From assembly GCF_003073045.1 (NCBI RefSeq), contig NC_037599.1, positions 25,892,695-25,956,694 on the forward strand: a DNA stretch of 64,000 nucleotides, given 5' to 3'. Within the stretch, counting starts at the first letter, position 1. Every line of letters starts with the position of its first letter. The translations under genes were made by a program, and so were the position numbers. The notes below the pieces were generated by a model, which saw only the letters and a list, made by a program, of their open reading frames with translations, was not told the origin of the DNA and ran no database searches. Positions 49,322 to 61,224 of this stretch are shown one piece after another. The stretch is from Pomacea canaliculata. Lineage: Eukaryota; Mollusca; Gastropoda; Architaenioglossa; Ampullariidae.

Positions 49322-51490
49322 TTAAAGCAAAGATGTGAATGATTATTAGAATAAATTAAGACACTTGCAATTACTGATAACTGTGGCACACAGTACTTAC
49401 CTCCAATGGATAATAACAACAAACACCTACAGATTATCTCAGCAATGATTTAAAAAAATAATTGATCAAACGATGTTTCTGCAAAAAGCCAAAGAACAAT
49501 CAGTACGTAATGTTGTATTTGAAATGAGTTCTTGAAAAACGTAATTTGTTTTAAACATATACATAATTAAATCATGTGACATGTTCAAAGAAATGTAAAA
49601 CAAAAGATTGATATGTACATACGTTTCCATCTCTTGTTATTGTTCAGTTCATGTTTTAGATTACTAGTCTTATTAGAAAATATCTCTGTTAACCTCATTA
49701 CAGGACGTCCGATCTCTCACCTTAGCTTAGACTCAGGCCGACTATTGGTGTAAACTTTCCAATGTGTCCATAAAGTCTTACCAAATGTGTATTACTGTCA
49801 TAGCGAGGTTTCCATATCTCTTTTTAACATTTTAATCTTCTGTATATTTTGCTTTCGTATTATATATATACAGAAAAAGATTTTAACTATTGCAAGCTTG
49901 TAAGGTTAAACAAGGAAGTTAGACTTTAACTGACTTTGGTTGATAATTATGCTTATCACACATAACTAGTAGATTAATAATAATAACTGCGTGATCACAT
50001 TTACAAATAATTATTTTTGTTTTAACTCATTACATTGTTTTAATTATCTGTTTTATTACGTGAATTAATTGTCTATTTATATGAACATCAGACTATTTTG
50101 TACACGCTTCTACAATGAATGTGTAAATAAATTAAGATAACGCTTTTGAATCGACATTGCATTTACACACCTCTACCAAGGCCTCCAGGTCAAGAACAGA
50201 GAAAAACTTCATTTACATAAAATATTTTTGTCGGATCCGACGCACCCATGACCTTGAGCCAGTCACATGACACGCGCGTCCATCTTGATTTCTTTGCTTT
50301 GACAACAACCTTGCAGAAACAATGCCATAAACTCCAACCAATACCAAGACTTTTTCCGTAGAAGATAAAGTCTAGTAATCGGCATGAAAACACGGGGGTG
50401 TAAAATATACCTACAAACAAGTCTCTGCAAGTGCGTTGGCACCAGTTGCAGGTGTTCTCGAAACTGCTGAATAACTGAAGACCTTTGGAAAACAAGGACA
50501 GAGACGAAACGTTTGCATTCCTGTTTTTATGTATATTGACCTCTCCTTACCCTATGATTAATCGAGCTTCCAGAACATACACACTCATGACCGTAACCCA
50601 GTTACTTCACACGCACACCCTTCTTGTTTCTTATCCTTGGCAGAAATAATGGCCCCATGTCTAACCAATACCAAGTCTTCTTTCACAGAAAATTTATATG
50701 GAGTCTAATCACCGGCATAAGAAAGGTTTGTGCTGTTCAGGAGAGAAAAATGCTGTTTATGTTAATAAAAGCTGACCCGACGACCGTTTTGGTTGACATT
50801 TGGGTCATTAGACGGTCAGGACATTCGAACTTGTACGGGTTCAAGTGATTAAACGAGTTTAAGTGAGCATGATTGAACACAAGAAGCTTACCAAGCACTC
50901 GTGTCAAAACACATTGGACATTTGAATAGAAACAAAAATATCGTTCAGTTCTATAGAGAGCATGTAGAGAGAAGACATCCTTGCTGCTCATAATGCTTTT
51001 AAATAGTTGTCTTCAAAGTTGCCTGCGGCTTTTACTCGCGTGTGTCTGTGTGCAGGTGGCGCGCGAACGTGATTATTTTACCAACAGGTGGCTGCAGATG
51101 CGTACGTACCTGTTCCAAGTTTGTTTGCTTTTTGTGCTGAACGACGTACGAGTTTCGAGAAAACATGTGTGCACTTGTCTTTAGATATGTTAACCTCTCC
51201 CTACCGCATGATTAGTAGAGCATACCCAGTCATGACCGCAACCCAGTTACTTCACACTCGTACCGACCTAGATTCTCATGCTTTGACAACGACTTTGCAG
51301 AATGTCCTAAAAATTGACCAATAGCAAGTCTTCCTTTTACAGAAAATTTACATGAAGTCTCGTCACCGGGATAGGCTAAGCACGAGAGAAAAATGTTGTC
51401 TGTTGCAATAAAAGCTGACCCAGTGACCGCTTTGTTGGAATTCAGGTTCATTGAGCTAAACGACCTTCTTGACATGCAACGGATTATTTT

Positions 51491-52022
51491 TTCTGCCGGC
51501 TTGGTGAAGGTCGAAATAAGATTAATTTTTCAATAAGCAGAAGCGGTTAAAAGCTTGTAAGTGGAGTTGATTTAACCCAAAACGTTTACTTAACACCTCA
51601 GTTTAATTAGCTGTCTTTAAAGTAAGTGCTTGCTTGCGTGTGTATTTGGGAGTGGTAAGCACGCTAAAGTTATTAAATATTTCAACGGGCCACTGTAGGT
51701 GTATGTGCAGCAGTTCCGAATGTTTAAAAACTGATGAAAGATGTAATTTTCAAGAAATAATGGCGGAGTTAAAGCTTTTGAACTAAATGTATCTGTCTTT
51801 AGATATATTAACCTCCCCTTATTGCATGATTAATAGAGCTGCGGCACTCTGTTTCTCTCTTTCTCTCTGATTGCTCACTGTCCTTAACACACGCTCTGTC
51901 CTTCTTCCTTCCTGCACCTGTGCTCTCGTTTTCTCGCTTTCTTAACTTACCCTTTCTTTTCCATCCAGGCATTACCGTATTACATCGCTTGCATCTTCAA
52001 CTTTGGATATATCTCATTAAAT
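51491..52022. other. Flank of the array, no gene seen
   Basis: Diverged continuation of the unit (AAGATTAATTTTTCAATAAGC, then CAGAAGCGGTTAAAAGC) followed by CT-rich sequence. No exon could be supported. Confidence 0.4.
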
Positions 52023-52676
52023 GGTACACGGACTTTTCGCCGACGGACGTTTTGCCGCCGGACGTTTCGGAGTCGGACGTTTTGCCGACCGGACGTTTCG
52101 CCGCCTGACGTTTCGGCGCGGGGCACTTCATTTCGGCATTTCACGCGGGACCTTTAGCCGAAGTCAAGTGTGGGACGCCCCTTAGCTCACACATTTCCCT
52201 CGCCATTGTATCAATGTATCAGTGAACTCTCTCTCACTATCCCTCCTCATGTGAACCGTTAGCTCACACATTTCTCTCGCCATTGTATCAATGTATCAGT
52301 GAACTCTCTCTCACTATCCCTCCTCATGTGAACCGTTAGCTCACACATTTCTCTCGCCATTGTATCAATGTATCAGTGAACTCTCTCTCTCACTATCCCT
52401 CCTCATGTGAACCGTTAGCTCACACACTTCTCTCGCCATTGTATCAATGTTTTTTCTCAAAGCTGTTGCGCATAATCTGTGACAATCAAAGTGAACTGTC
52501 TGTGAAGTCTGTGTGTAAAATTTGTTTGAAATAAAGAATTATTGTGTAATCTAGTAGTTACTTTCATTCTTTGGGAAGTAAGTAAGCTCTCTCTCTCTCT
52601 CTGACATAATGCGGCGAAACGTCCGGCGGCGAAACGCCGGTCGGCAAAACGTCCGTAGGCAAAACGTCCGCACACG
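52023..52676. mobile_element. Non-autonomous TIR DNA transposon, 654 bp
   Basis: The ends are imperfect inverted repeats made of GGACGTTTTGCCGCC-type motifs (left 52030-52120) and their inverse, GGCGAAACGTCC / GGCAAAACGTCC (right 52610-52670). CATTAAAT occurs directly outside both ends (52015-52022 and 52677-52684), an apparent 8-bp duplication; if the true duplication is the internal TTAA, a TTAA-inserting family fits instead. There is no transposase ORF. Confidence 0.75.
52182..52450. repeat. 77-bp tandem repeat inside the TIR element
   Basis: Units start TTAGCTCACACATTT at 52182, 52259, 52336 and 52415. They contain CGCCATTGTATCAATGTATC and CTCTCTCACTATCC. The third unit has an extra CT, and the fourth is partial. 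Confidence 0.9.
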
Positions 52677-52684
52677 CATTAAAT

Positions 52685-54151
52685 ACACATTTTTATGCAT
52701 TTTTAACCCATTCCTTTTAAATCGAGTGTTTTACTAAGCTGTACATATGAAAATTAATCGCAGGACATGATTGAAGAATATCGTCATTTCGATTGTGGTA
52801 TGCTTAAAAACAAATGAAACTTAAAGAAAAGAAGCTCGTAAAAATGGAGACAGAACAAAAAAAGAGACAAGAAACATAACTGTAGCTACCACACAGCCTT
52901 TAAATGACTTTGCAGAAGTCTTTTGCTAACACTGTAACTCGACGATATCTCAAAATGTACATCTCATAAATAAAAACAAATTTCTTTCAGATTTCTTTCA
53001 GTTTATGCTGTTTAAATGAAAATAAGAATTGTAAGTCACTATGTGAGGTCGATGGTGACACCGAGGTCCTTCACAGATTTCTGGGAAGTAATCGCCTGAG
53101 GCCATCGAGTTGTGTTTACCTTAACTAGTACTTCAAATTGGATGCAATTAGCATTCATGGCACGTCAAGCGTTTCCAACAGACCATCTCTTAAGTAACCC
53201 AAACCCAAAGATTTAACTAAACACTAAAAAGAAGATTTAAGGAAATGATTTTACTACACATGCATAAATATGTGTATGCATTTGTGAAAGAGAGAGAGAG
53301 AAAGGGGAGGTGGTTACCGGAGGTAAAGGGGTTAGACTCAGAACAAAACGAAGAAATGAAGAGCAGCAAAGACTTTAGGAACGTACGTACGATCTGACAA
53401 ACGCGAGCACACACACACACGCAAGCGTCTTTCATTGCTGTTGGACGATTTGCGCGCGCAAGGAGAGAGAGTTTGGGTGGTGAACTAAGTGAGATAGGCT
53501 TTAAATTAGGTCTTCAGCCCATGTCTGAATAAAAGCGATACCTGATACTCATTTTTTGCATAGATCGGCACGCCAGGTGGAAACCTTTGAACAGCAGTTG
53601 ATTATAATCACTGAGATCCAGTCATTAAATTTCTCAGGAAGACCCACACTAACAGTATGGCTGTGTTGTATGCATATCTCGTCGTGCTGAGGTTCACAGC
53701 TTTAGTTTTGTCTCTTGTATGTTAATGACATTATTTCTTGCCTAACCATGTACATCAACTAGGTTTTTGTGCAAAACACGAGGCTATCACTATACATCAA
53801 ACAATAAACTTTTGGAAAGCTTAAAAACATCAAGCATATCTTCGGTGTGGATGTGATTTTTCAGAAATAAATGTGTATAGAGGTCAAAGGTGATTGTATT
53901 TACCTCGGAGTTGTCTTCCTGTCCCACTGTATGCATCTTGCAAGGAACGCAGAGCGGTGAACTTTTTCAACCCGTCAGGTGTTCTGGAGCAGGCGGAAGA
54001 ATTATGTATTTAATGTAAAAAGATTAGAACAGAGGGGAAGTGAACAATAAGATAACAGTTCATGTCACTAACTCATTGGATTCACAGCTACGACTGTTTT
54101 GTCTGATGGACCCGAATACTACAGTTTAAAGGACTGAGAGATTTCTGCAGT
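52685..54151. other. Intergenic between the TIR element and gene I
   Basis: Contains a GA-rich run near 53288-53305 and (AC)n near 53410. TTTGAACAGCAG at 53587-53598 matches TTTGAACAGCAG at 9414-9425 in the 5' exon region of pseudogene B, which may mark a remnant of the same leader. No coding exon is supported. Confidence 0.4.
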
Positions 54152-56361
54152 ATGGCTACACGATTTTGGATCAAACCCCAGTATTTCCGAATAGGTAAAG
54201 GTTAAATCCGTAGCAGCGTATTTTAATCAGATAAATTTACTTTACAGTTTTAGATAATAAACAAATTACTTGAATTTCCTTAAGATTATTTAGATAATTT
54301 GTGGCTTTTAATTTTCTCAAAGAAATTTACTTTACTGGCTCCATTCTTGAATCTTTCAAATGTTAACATTAGTAAGAACACATGAACGCCTATGTCCTAT
54401 GTCCGCATTTTATTATAGATGACTATTAAAATCATTCTTATACTGTATAGAACGTCGTACTTAATGATATTTATGAAATTAATCTGATTAGTAACAATTT
54501 CCATTTATTTTATGTCTCTACTCTACAAAATTGAAAAGTTTTTATATGTAGAGGGGTTTCGGTTTCCTACACATTATGCTATTAACACTGTTCTAATAAA
54601 AAAAAAATACATAATTGCAACTCTTTTTCAGCCATTCCGGCTTTGTGGACATTTTTTGCTCAGGCCCAGCCTGTACACGGTGAGTGCATTCATGCCTTAT
54701 GAACACACACGAAAGCCATATTAAAACAGTTTAAAATATTACTGCTCAAAACATTGATTGATTGAACAATGAAGCTAACACGTTTTTATTATCTCTAGCA
54801 GCCCATTAGGATTCCCCTATGTATGTCCTCGCACTTTAAAATAAATCTTAGAAAGAAATCATAATTTGGTGCAATCATTTTCCTTTAAAACAACAATCAA
54901 TACAACCACACTCTTACGTAAAACATCACTGTTTATATTTTACTGCTGTGCTTTTAACTTGTGAACTGTAATGACTGCAATTCTCCTTCAATCAGTGAAC
55001 ACTTACGACTGCTGGATATCTTGGAAGGTTATCATGTTTCTCAGCAACTTTCAGTCTAGTAAACGATAAAAGAAAAGCATCTAACGTAGATATTATTTAT
55101 ACTGATTGCTAGTACTTCTTATATTTGAAGACGGCGATAAAGTTCACAAGAGAGAAACCACGATTGTCATCATCGGTAAAACTGGAAATGGAAAAAGTTC
55201 CCTCGGGAATGCGATTACTGGCCAGCAAAGTTTCACGGTTGGGAGATCACTGTCTTCAACCACACGTGAAGTGCGAGTCGTCAAAGCCCAATGGGGGGAC
55301 TCAGTGGTAAAGGTCAGCAAAAATAACCCCAGGGTCATGTCTGCTCTTTCCATTTTGGCAGTTCTCGGCTGTTCTCATCTCGCCTTTTAGTCTGTTGTCG
55401 GCTGTTTTCTATTTTTTGCTATCTGATAGATACACCATCTTTTATAGTATTAAATCATTTTGAGAGCTGTAGTGTCATAACTCCAAACTGCCTCGTCATC
55501 ATTCTCTCAGCACAAGAATCATAAAGCCCGAAGCAGGGATATCAATGAATTTAAAGGCCATCCTACACCAATTTAAAGACTACGATTGCTGTAATTTTGT
55601 TATGATGTAAATTTTTAAAGAATTTTGCTCAAAAACTAGTTTCTGTGTTTCATGCAGGTAATTGATACTCCCGATCCGGTCAATTCTAATCTGACTCCTG
55701 AGCAGCTCAATACAGAAATAAAAAAGTGGAAACGACTGACCTCCCCTGGCCCATCCGCCATCTTGCTAACGGTCAGATGTGATGTTCGCTATACAGCTGA
55801 AGAGTACGACATCTACAAGAAGATAAAGGCAGCATGGGCAGACGACTCGTTCAAACATGTGCTTGTGGTCGCCTTTACATTTGGCGACCGTCAGGACACA
55901 GACCTTGACGAGGAGCTGAAGACCGTGTGTCCGGAGCTCAAGAATGTCTTGAAAGACTCAGGAGGTCGCTATGCGCTGTTTAATGCTTTGGTACGTATGT
56001 TGGTTAATTATGGTTTTATTCAATCGCCAGCCTGCATTCTTAATAAAAATAAGTTAATACGAATGTTACTTAACTGTCGTAAGAAAGTTTTTAATTCTTA
56101 TATCTATTGGGATTAAAGGGTTCCAAAGAAGAAATTAAAGAGCAAGTGAAGAAACTTCAAAACATAATTGATGGCATTGGCAGAACATCTTTGACGACTG
56201 GATCTTCAGAGGAGGCGAGGAACAGCCCTGGTAAAATATCTTCACAAGAAGCGCCTGGGTCACCTGATTTTTTAAAGTCTGCGAACTTTAAAAATGTGAT
56301 GGCCATTTCATGTGTAGGTGTTGGCATTTTAGCTGCTGTGATTTTCAAGAAAAAGTTTTAG
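54152..56361 (+). CDS. Gene I: type I AIG1/GIMAP GTPase with N-terminal hydrophobic leader and C-terminal tail anchor
   Basis: Five exons in phase: 54152-54194, 54632-54679, 55131-55312, 55658-55990 and 56119-56361, giving 282 residues. The first two short exons encode MATRFWIKPQYF, then RIAIPALWTFFAQAQPVH, which resembles a signal peptide or mitochondrial leader; no other exon supplies an ATG before the P-loop. P-loop GKTGNGKSS starts at residue 46. Exon 4 has G3 IDTPDP, the LLTVRCDVRYT box, VVAFTFGDRQD in place of G4 and SGGRYALFN. The last exon is hydrophilic with Ser/Gly-rich sequence and ends in a 16-residue hydrophobic segment (VMAISCVGVGILAAVIF) plus KKKF, a tail-anchor pattern. An AATAAA lies at about 56653. 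The leader exons rest on splice sites and phase only; the rest is firm. Confidence 0.85.
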
Positions 56362-58236
56362 ACTAAACCTCTTTTTTAATTCAGTTGTATATCGTGTTCA
56401 GTCTGTCCCAGAAGGACTCAATCGAGCATAAAATATATACAGAATGATCATCATAAAACTATTTTACGAAATTAACATATAAGAACTTCTGCATTTAGGA
56501 TTTATGTGTATCTTTGGTTGCAAAGAAAATATTTAATTCTGGAATTATTTTAAAAGTAAACATTCTTTGTTTGTCCTTTTTGTAACGCGTACTTCGTAAC
56601 TATGATGTCTTTGCCAAAATGTTTTTCTCTTCGTGTCTTTTGACAAAACATGGAATAAAGAAACAAAATACCAGTAAATGATACCCAGGTAATGCGTAGG
56701 ATACTTCCTGTGAACAAATTGTTTAATAGAAATCGGATTATGCCAAATTTTACACCCTAAGAATAATATTAAGTCTCAACGCAGGAACATCACACAGACG
56801 GGAGCATCATTGAGTTTTAGAAGGCGTATCAACTTTTCTCAATCAGCAAACTAATTAAAAATTCTCGTGTAAAGTAATTTAGTACAATAAACTTGTCATA
56901 CAGTTTGCTTGTTTAGATGCTTGAGTCAACGCGTGTGACCAAAAAAGTGAAGCTGACTACAAATAAAAGATTTTTTCCAGCAACAAGACACATTTTCTTT
57001 ATTTTTCTTTTTCTTTCTGACAGTCTGACAGTGCGTTGTTTAAACCTTCTTCTGCTTCCTTTCGCTTTGAGTTTCACATCATTTATGTATCATTTTACTT
57101 TCAAAATTCTCTTTCTAGGGCATGTGTGTGAAATCATAAGTTGACGTATGCAGAGACAGATATATAAAAGCAACTAAAACAAACATCAAAATATCAGCGT
57201 TCACATGCACATTAACTAAAAAAAGTGTAGGGAGACTTCAAAAAGATGTAAAGAGAAAATACAGTTCACTTTAACTTTCAGTATACTAATCGCTACCATG
57301 TAGATATGCCACACATTTTTTCCTGTCAAAGATAAAGCTTTATTCGGTGTCAGTTCTGTCCTGGAGAAAGCCACGTAACATATCTCTAAGCTTTTCTTGT
57401 CTTGAAAATACAAATTATTACATATAAATAACATGCAGTTAAAGTAAGTTTAACAAAATACAGCTTGAAAAAGAACAACGAAACTAACTATTGTTACCAT
57501 AGAAGTCGACCATTTATACCAATATACAACCGGGACTTTTTCCCCGAACGGAAAGAAGAATCCAGGCAATTGAGACCTAAAATTGTGTTCTTTGGTCGTC
57601 TCCTGTGCAAATTTACAACAATGACATTGTGTAACAACATACAGATAAAAAAGTACAATAAATTCAAGGAAGTAAGCCAAATAGCACAGCATAATACAGA
57701 AACATTGCTCGCCAGAAATTGCAAACTGGAAAACATTTTTTTAATGTCTCCTCTTGTCTGCAGTTTTACATCAGCTTTGTGCTTGCCTTGATTTGTAAAA
57801 TTTATAACATAAAAGAGAGGGTTAGATAATTGACTCTAAGGTTAAAAAGAGTTTAGATACTATTATATGTGGCAAAACAAGAACAAATCTGGCTTTTTAT
57901 AATGACTTGCTGCTATCGAAAATGGAGTAAGTCTACTGTCACTAGGACGAATGACCCTAATAACCTGAACATTTGAGTCAATGTTCGAGCTATAAACTAT
58001 CAATAGAAGTAGGACGGAAACATATTTTTAAGTAGAATAAACATAAGAAATACACGGACTCGAACAAGAGTTTAAAAGAGCAGAGAGTTGGAATTAAAAC
58101 TCGGGTATTGCTATAGTCTTACACCCTGCAATTTGTCCTTTGCCCGCTGCATGTTTGAGTTTCATGAAAAATGTACAGACAGTTGATCTTTATATCACTG
58201 GATTACACACTGGTAAGATCAGTGCAGCCTGCCACA
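56362..58236. other. Intergenic between convergent genes I and J
   Basis: 3' flanks of two genes that face each other. AATAAA occurs at about 56653 on the plus strand. Short open frames on both strands are AT-rich and show no family similarity. Confidence 0.5.
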
Positions 58237-59501
58237 CTATGACACACTGCAAATGCTGCAGACAGTGGTTTCTCTGGTCTGCATCTTTTGAATTTCCCTC
58301 ATCAACTTCTTGACTTCCCTGCCCTTATGTTTGTCATGTTTGTCATTAAACACCACGTATCTATGGTTGGCATCTTCGAGCACGCTCTTCAACTCCGGAT
58401 TGGCCTTCTTCAAATCGTCCTTAATGTCACGATCCTGACGATCTCCAAAAGTGAAGGCCACAATCAAATGATCGCGGATGAATCCTCCCCATATTGCTTT
58501 GAACTCTGTATAAATATCATGCTCCTCTTTTGTGTAGCGCACATCACAACGGATCGCCAGAAGAATAGCATAGGGGGTTCTAGAAACCTTTCTGTTTAAG
58601 GACCCGATATCCCTTCTGACCTGATCTTGTTCACGGCCAAGGTTGGTGAAATCGGGAATATCGACCACCTGCAAAACAATGGAATTTTTCATGAGAACAC
58701 AAGGTCAGATTTTATAACCCTAGGCTATTTTTGTCAACTTTTATAATTATCTAACAATACCATTCCTTTTAAAAAATTGTAACTGTGTTTGTGGTGTTTT
58801 GAGGGAAAAGTTTTAGGTCTCATATATACTGTAAGAATGTATTGTTTTGATACAGTGTATGTTTGTGTATGTTTGTGTGTGTGTTGAAGTGTGGTGTAGA
58901 TAGCATGATGATGATGAGGAGGACGAGGAGGAGGAGGAGGATCTGCGTAACAAGAGAAGTTTAAATAAGAATATCACACCACGAGGTGAAATAAGTTATG
59001 GTAACCAAAGTTTTTTTCTGTAAATTTTACTAATTTTCAGACATTTTATTGTCAACAGAAGCGTGTCTCACCAAGAAAAACTTTTGCAACTACTATTTTT
59101 ATGATCTATGTAGCGTTGTAATGTATTGAAGTTGTGGTGGTAATATTGCTGTTGAGATGGGGATGTTGATTTTCTGTTGCTTCTAATAATGTAGAAGAGA
59201 AAGAGACCTATAATAAACATTCTCAAAAAATGTGATGTAAATGCTCCTGTGTGAAAATGTATACCTCGATAGTTTCCCTTTTCCTGTGTGTAGAAATTGT
59301 TTTAATTTCAACAGAAGTGGATGCCAGTCCTCTTCCGACTGGAAATTGCTCCCGAGATACTCCAGTGCTGAGGATGGTGTTGCCGACACTGCTCTTCCCG
59401 TTCCCAGTTTTACCAAATAAGATGATAGTCAGGTTGTTTCCAATGTTGTTTCTGTTTCCGGCACTGCGTGGCGTTGCCATTTTTATCTGAAGATCAGACA
59501 T
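58237..59501 (-). CDS. Gene J: compact type I AIG1/GIMAP GTPase ending in a CAAX-like box
   Basis: Two exons: 59265-59501 (79 codons, ATG at 59501) and 58237-58668 (143 codons plus stop), 222 residues in all. P-loop GKTGNGKSS starts at residue 30. Exon 2 has G3 VDIPDF (Ile replaces Thr of DTPD), LLAIRCDVRYT, VAFTFGDRQD and DANHRYVVFND. Unlike C, D and I it has no membrane exon. The exon reads through to QKMQTRETTV and ends CSICSVS, whose last four residues (CSVS) fit a CAAX prenylation box with X = Ser. A second ATG at codon 8 (MATPRS) is an alternative start. A GGA-rich microsatellite lies in the single intron. Confidence 0.88.
58906..58942. repeat. (GAT/GAG)n microsatellite in gene J intron
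   Basis: GATGATGATGAGGAGGACGAGGAGGAGG run between the two exons of gene J. Confidence 0.8.
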
Positions 59502-60956
59502 TGAAAAGATTTTTAGAAATGCTGTTTAAAAACTTCTCTTTAGCTTGTATTTTAACAAAACTCCTTCACGCTCTCACATAAATATTGAGTTGTTTGTTTA
59601 GTTTCGTATTCCGTAAAGCACATTCCCAAAAAACTTTGTTAAAACAAATCACTGTAATTAAATAACGGCTTAGTAATCTACATGTTTTGCATTTTGATCC
59701 TTCTATCGTTAAAGTATCGCATCGTAGGTAATAAGATAGATATATAGCTAGGCATAAATAGAACCATGCTTACATAGATATGCACATTGATAGAAAGGTA
59801 CAATTAAAAGACAATACCCACCATGACTGCTCGATATCAAGTGTAAAGTGACCGATAACAGCAATGGTAGGGGCCTGAAGGCAGAAATGTCCGCCCACGG
59901 CAGTGAGCTTTGCTTGTGTGGGTATCTCCCTCGTACTACGGGTGTTCAACGACACAACGGGCAAGTATCTATAAATAAACCACTTACAAAGCCGAGACCA
60001 ACTGTGTGCAAAGAATGGGCTGATAGTTGTTAGATGTATGTCTGCGTAGGACGAATATCATAGAACATCTAACGTATTTAAGAGTTAGTGTTTGTCCTCA
60101 ATGACACACACACACACTCACACACATCTATTATCAATAGATCAAGGTATACATGTCCAGTTAGTCTCTGTGTGTGGCTTTTTATGATCACGCAGACAAG
60201 GTCCCGAGAAAGTTTATTTAAGTGTTTATTCCCCTCCAACTCTTACTCCAGAGCAGAAGATAGGCTGAGCCCTCCTTTGCATATCAATCCAGCTGCAGGG
60301 GGAACACACTAAAGTTCCCTCCCTTGCCTATCGTCTCTTGCATAAAAGGTTGCTGTCCGTGTATATTCCACACCCACACCCCTACGCTCTAGATATTTTA
60401 ATGTTTACAGAAACAGATATAAGCCGCATGTGCATAGACCAGTGCTCCAAACGGTTGGGCCATGTAACTGTCGCTGGGGACGTGACAACGAGAACTCAAC
60501 GTTGACTGTAGGGATATCAAGCACTTTCGTTTGCAAATTCACAATAGTATCATAAAGGTAAGATTTTACTTACGCTACATACCATTGGTTGTTTTTCATC
60601 CTTATGCTATCTTATGTAACTAGAGCACATTCCCATGTTTAAATTGCCCAGTGGGACCAATAAAGTTGATCATTGTCACTGTCATTATCATTGTCATTGT
60701 CATTGTCATCGTCATTGTCATTTTCATAACAACATTTCCTTCTTCCTTCCGTCTCGCTATTTTCTCTATCGGTGTGTGTGCATGCGTGTCTGCCTGGGGA
60801 TGAGGAGTGGAATGCATGAGTGTTTGAGAGTTAGAGCGAGTATTTGTAAAATTTTGTGCGTGTGGGTATAAATGTGTTCACACGTTAATTTTTTGTTCTT
60901 TTTTAGATTAATTAAAATATTCAGCCTTTTTTAAATTATGCTCTTGTCTTGTGCAG
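59502..60956. other. Divergent region between genes J and K, with a LINE tail
   Basis: Upstream parts of two genes pointing away from each other. A splice acceptor (TGTGCAG) directly precedes the ATG of gene K at 60957, so an untranslated first exon of K lies in this stretch; a donor-like AAAGGTAAG is at 60555-60563. An (AC)n run is at 60103-60125. TTTGCATATCAATCC near 60277 could be a regulatory site, but this is weak. Confidence 0.4.
60624..60722 (+). mobile_element. LINE-type 3' tail with (GTCATT)n
   Basis: TTTAAATTGCCC followed by GGGACCAATAAAGT and a GTCATT tandem tail. The same tail, with TGTTATT repeats, occurs at 62556-62632. This is the usual 3' end of L2/CR1-like LINEs or their SINEs. 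No coding part is attached. Confidence 0.6.
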
Positions 60957-61171
60957 ATGGCATCTCCCAGAAATGTTCGTCTGATTCTTATTGGAAAAAC
61001 GGGTAACGGCAAGAGCACCACCGCAAACGCTATTCTTGGGGAGGATCTCTGTAAACCTTCCAGAGGTATGAGTTCTGGAACACAGGTGTGCTCGTGGCAC
61101 AAAGTTGTTGTCGATGACCTCACCATCGAGGTCAGTGTTTACGGTATAATGCACACTCTATTACGAGACAT

Positions 61172-61224
<53 letters not shown>

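Larger units (their letters stand above)
38988..51490 (+). repeat. Four-unit tandem array carrying copies of gene G's last exon
   Basis: Units begin at the anchor GTCAAGTAGG: 38988, 42621, 46254 and 48960. Periods are 3633, 3633 and 2706 bp; the fourth unit fades near 51490 into diverged but still related sequence. Units 1 and 2 carry about 960 bp that units 3 and 4 lack (between AAGATAAC and GAATCGACATTGC). Units 3 and 4 share a roughly 30-bp insert containing AAGGACAGAGACGAAAC. Copies differ by only scattered bases, so the array is young or homogenised, or partly an assembly effect. Confidence 0.9.

Noticed and set aside
52457-52675. Minus-strand frame with GRFAYGRFADRRFA repeats
   Set aside because: It is a translation of the repetitive transposon end, not a protein gene.
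55144-55353. Minus-strand open frame opposite the gene I P-loop
   Set aside because: Antisense shadow of the P-loop exon; similar shadows occur opposite most AIG1 exons.
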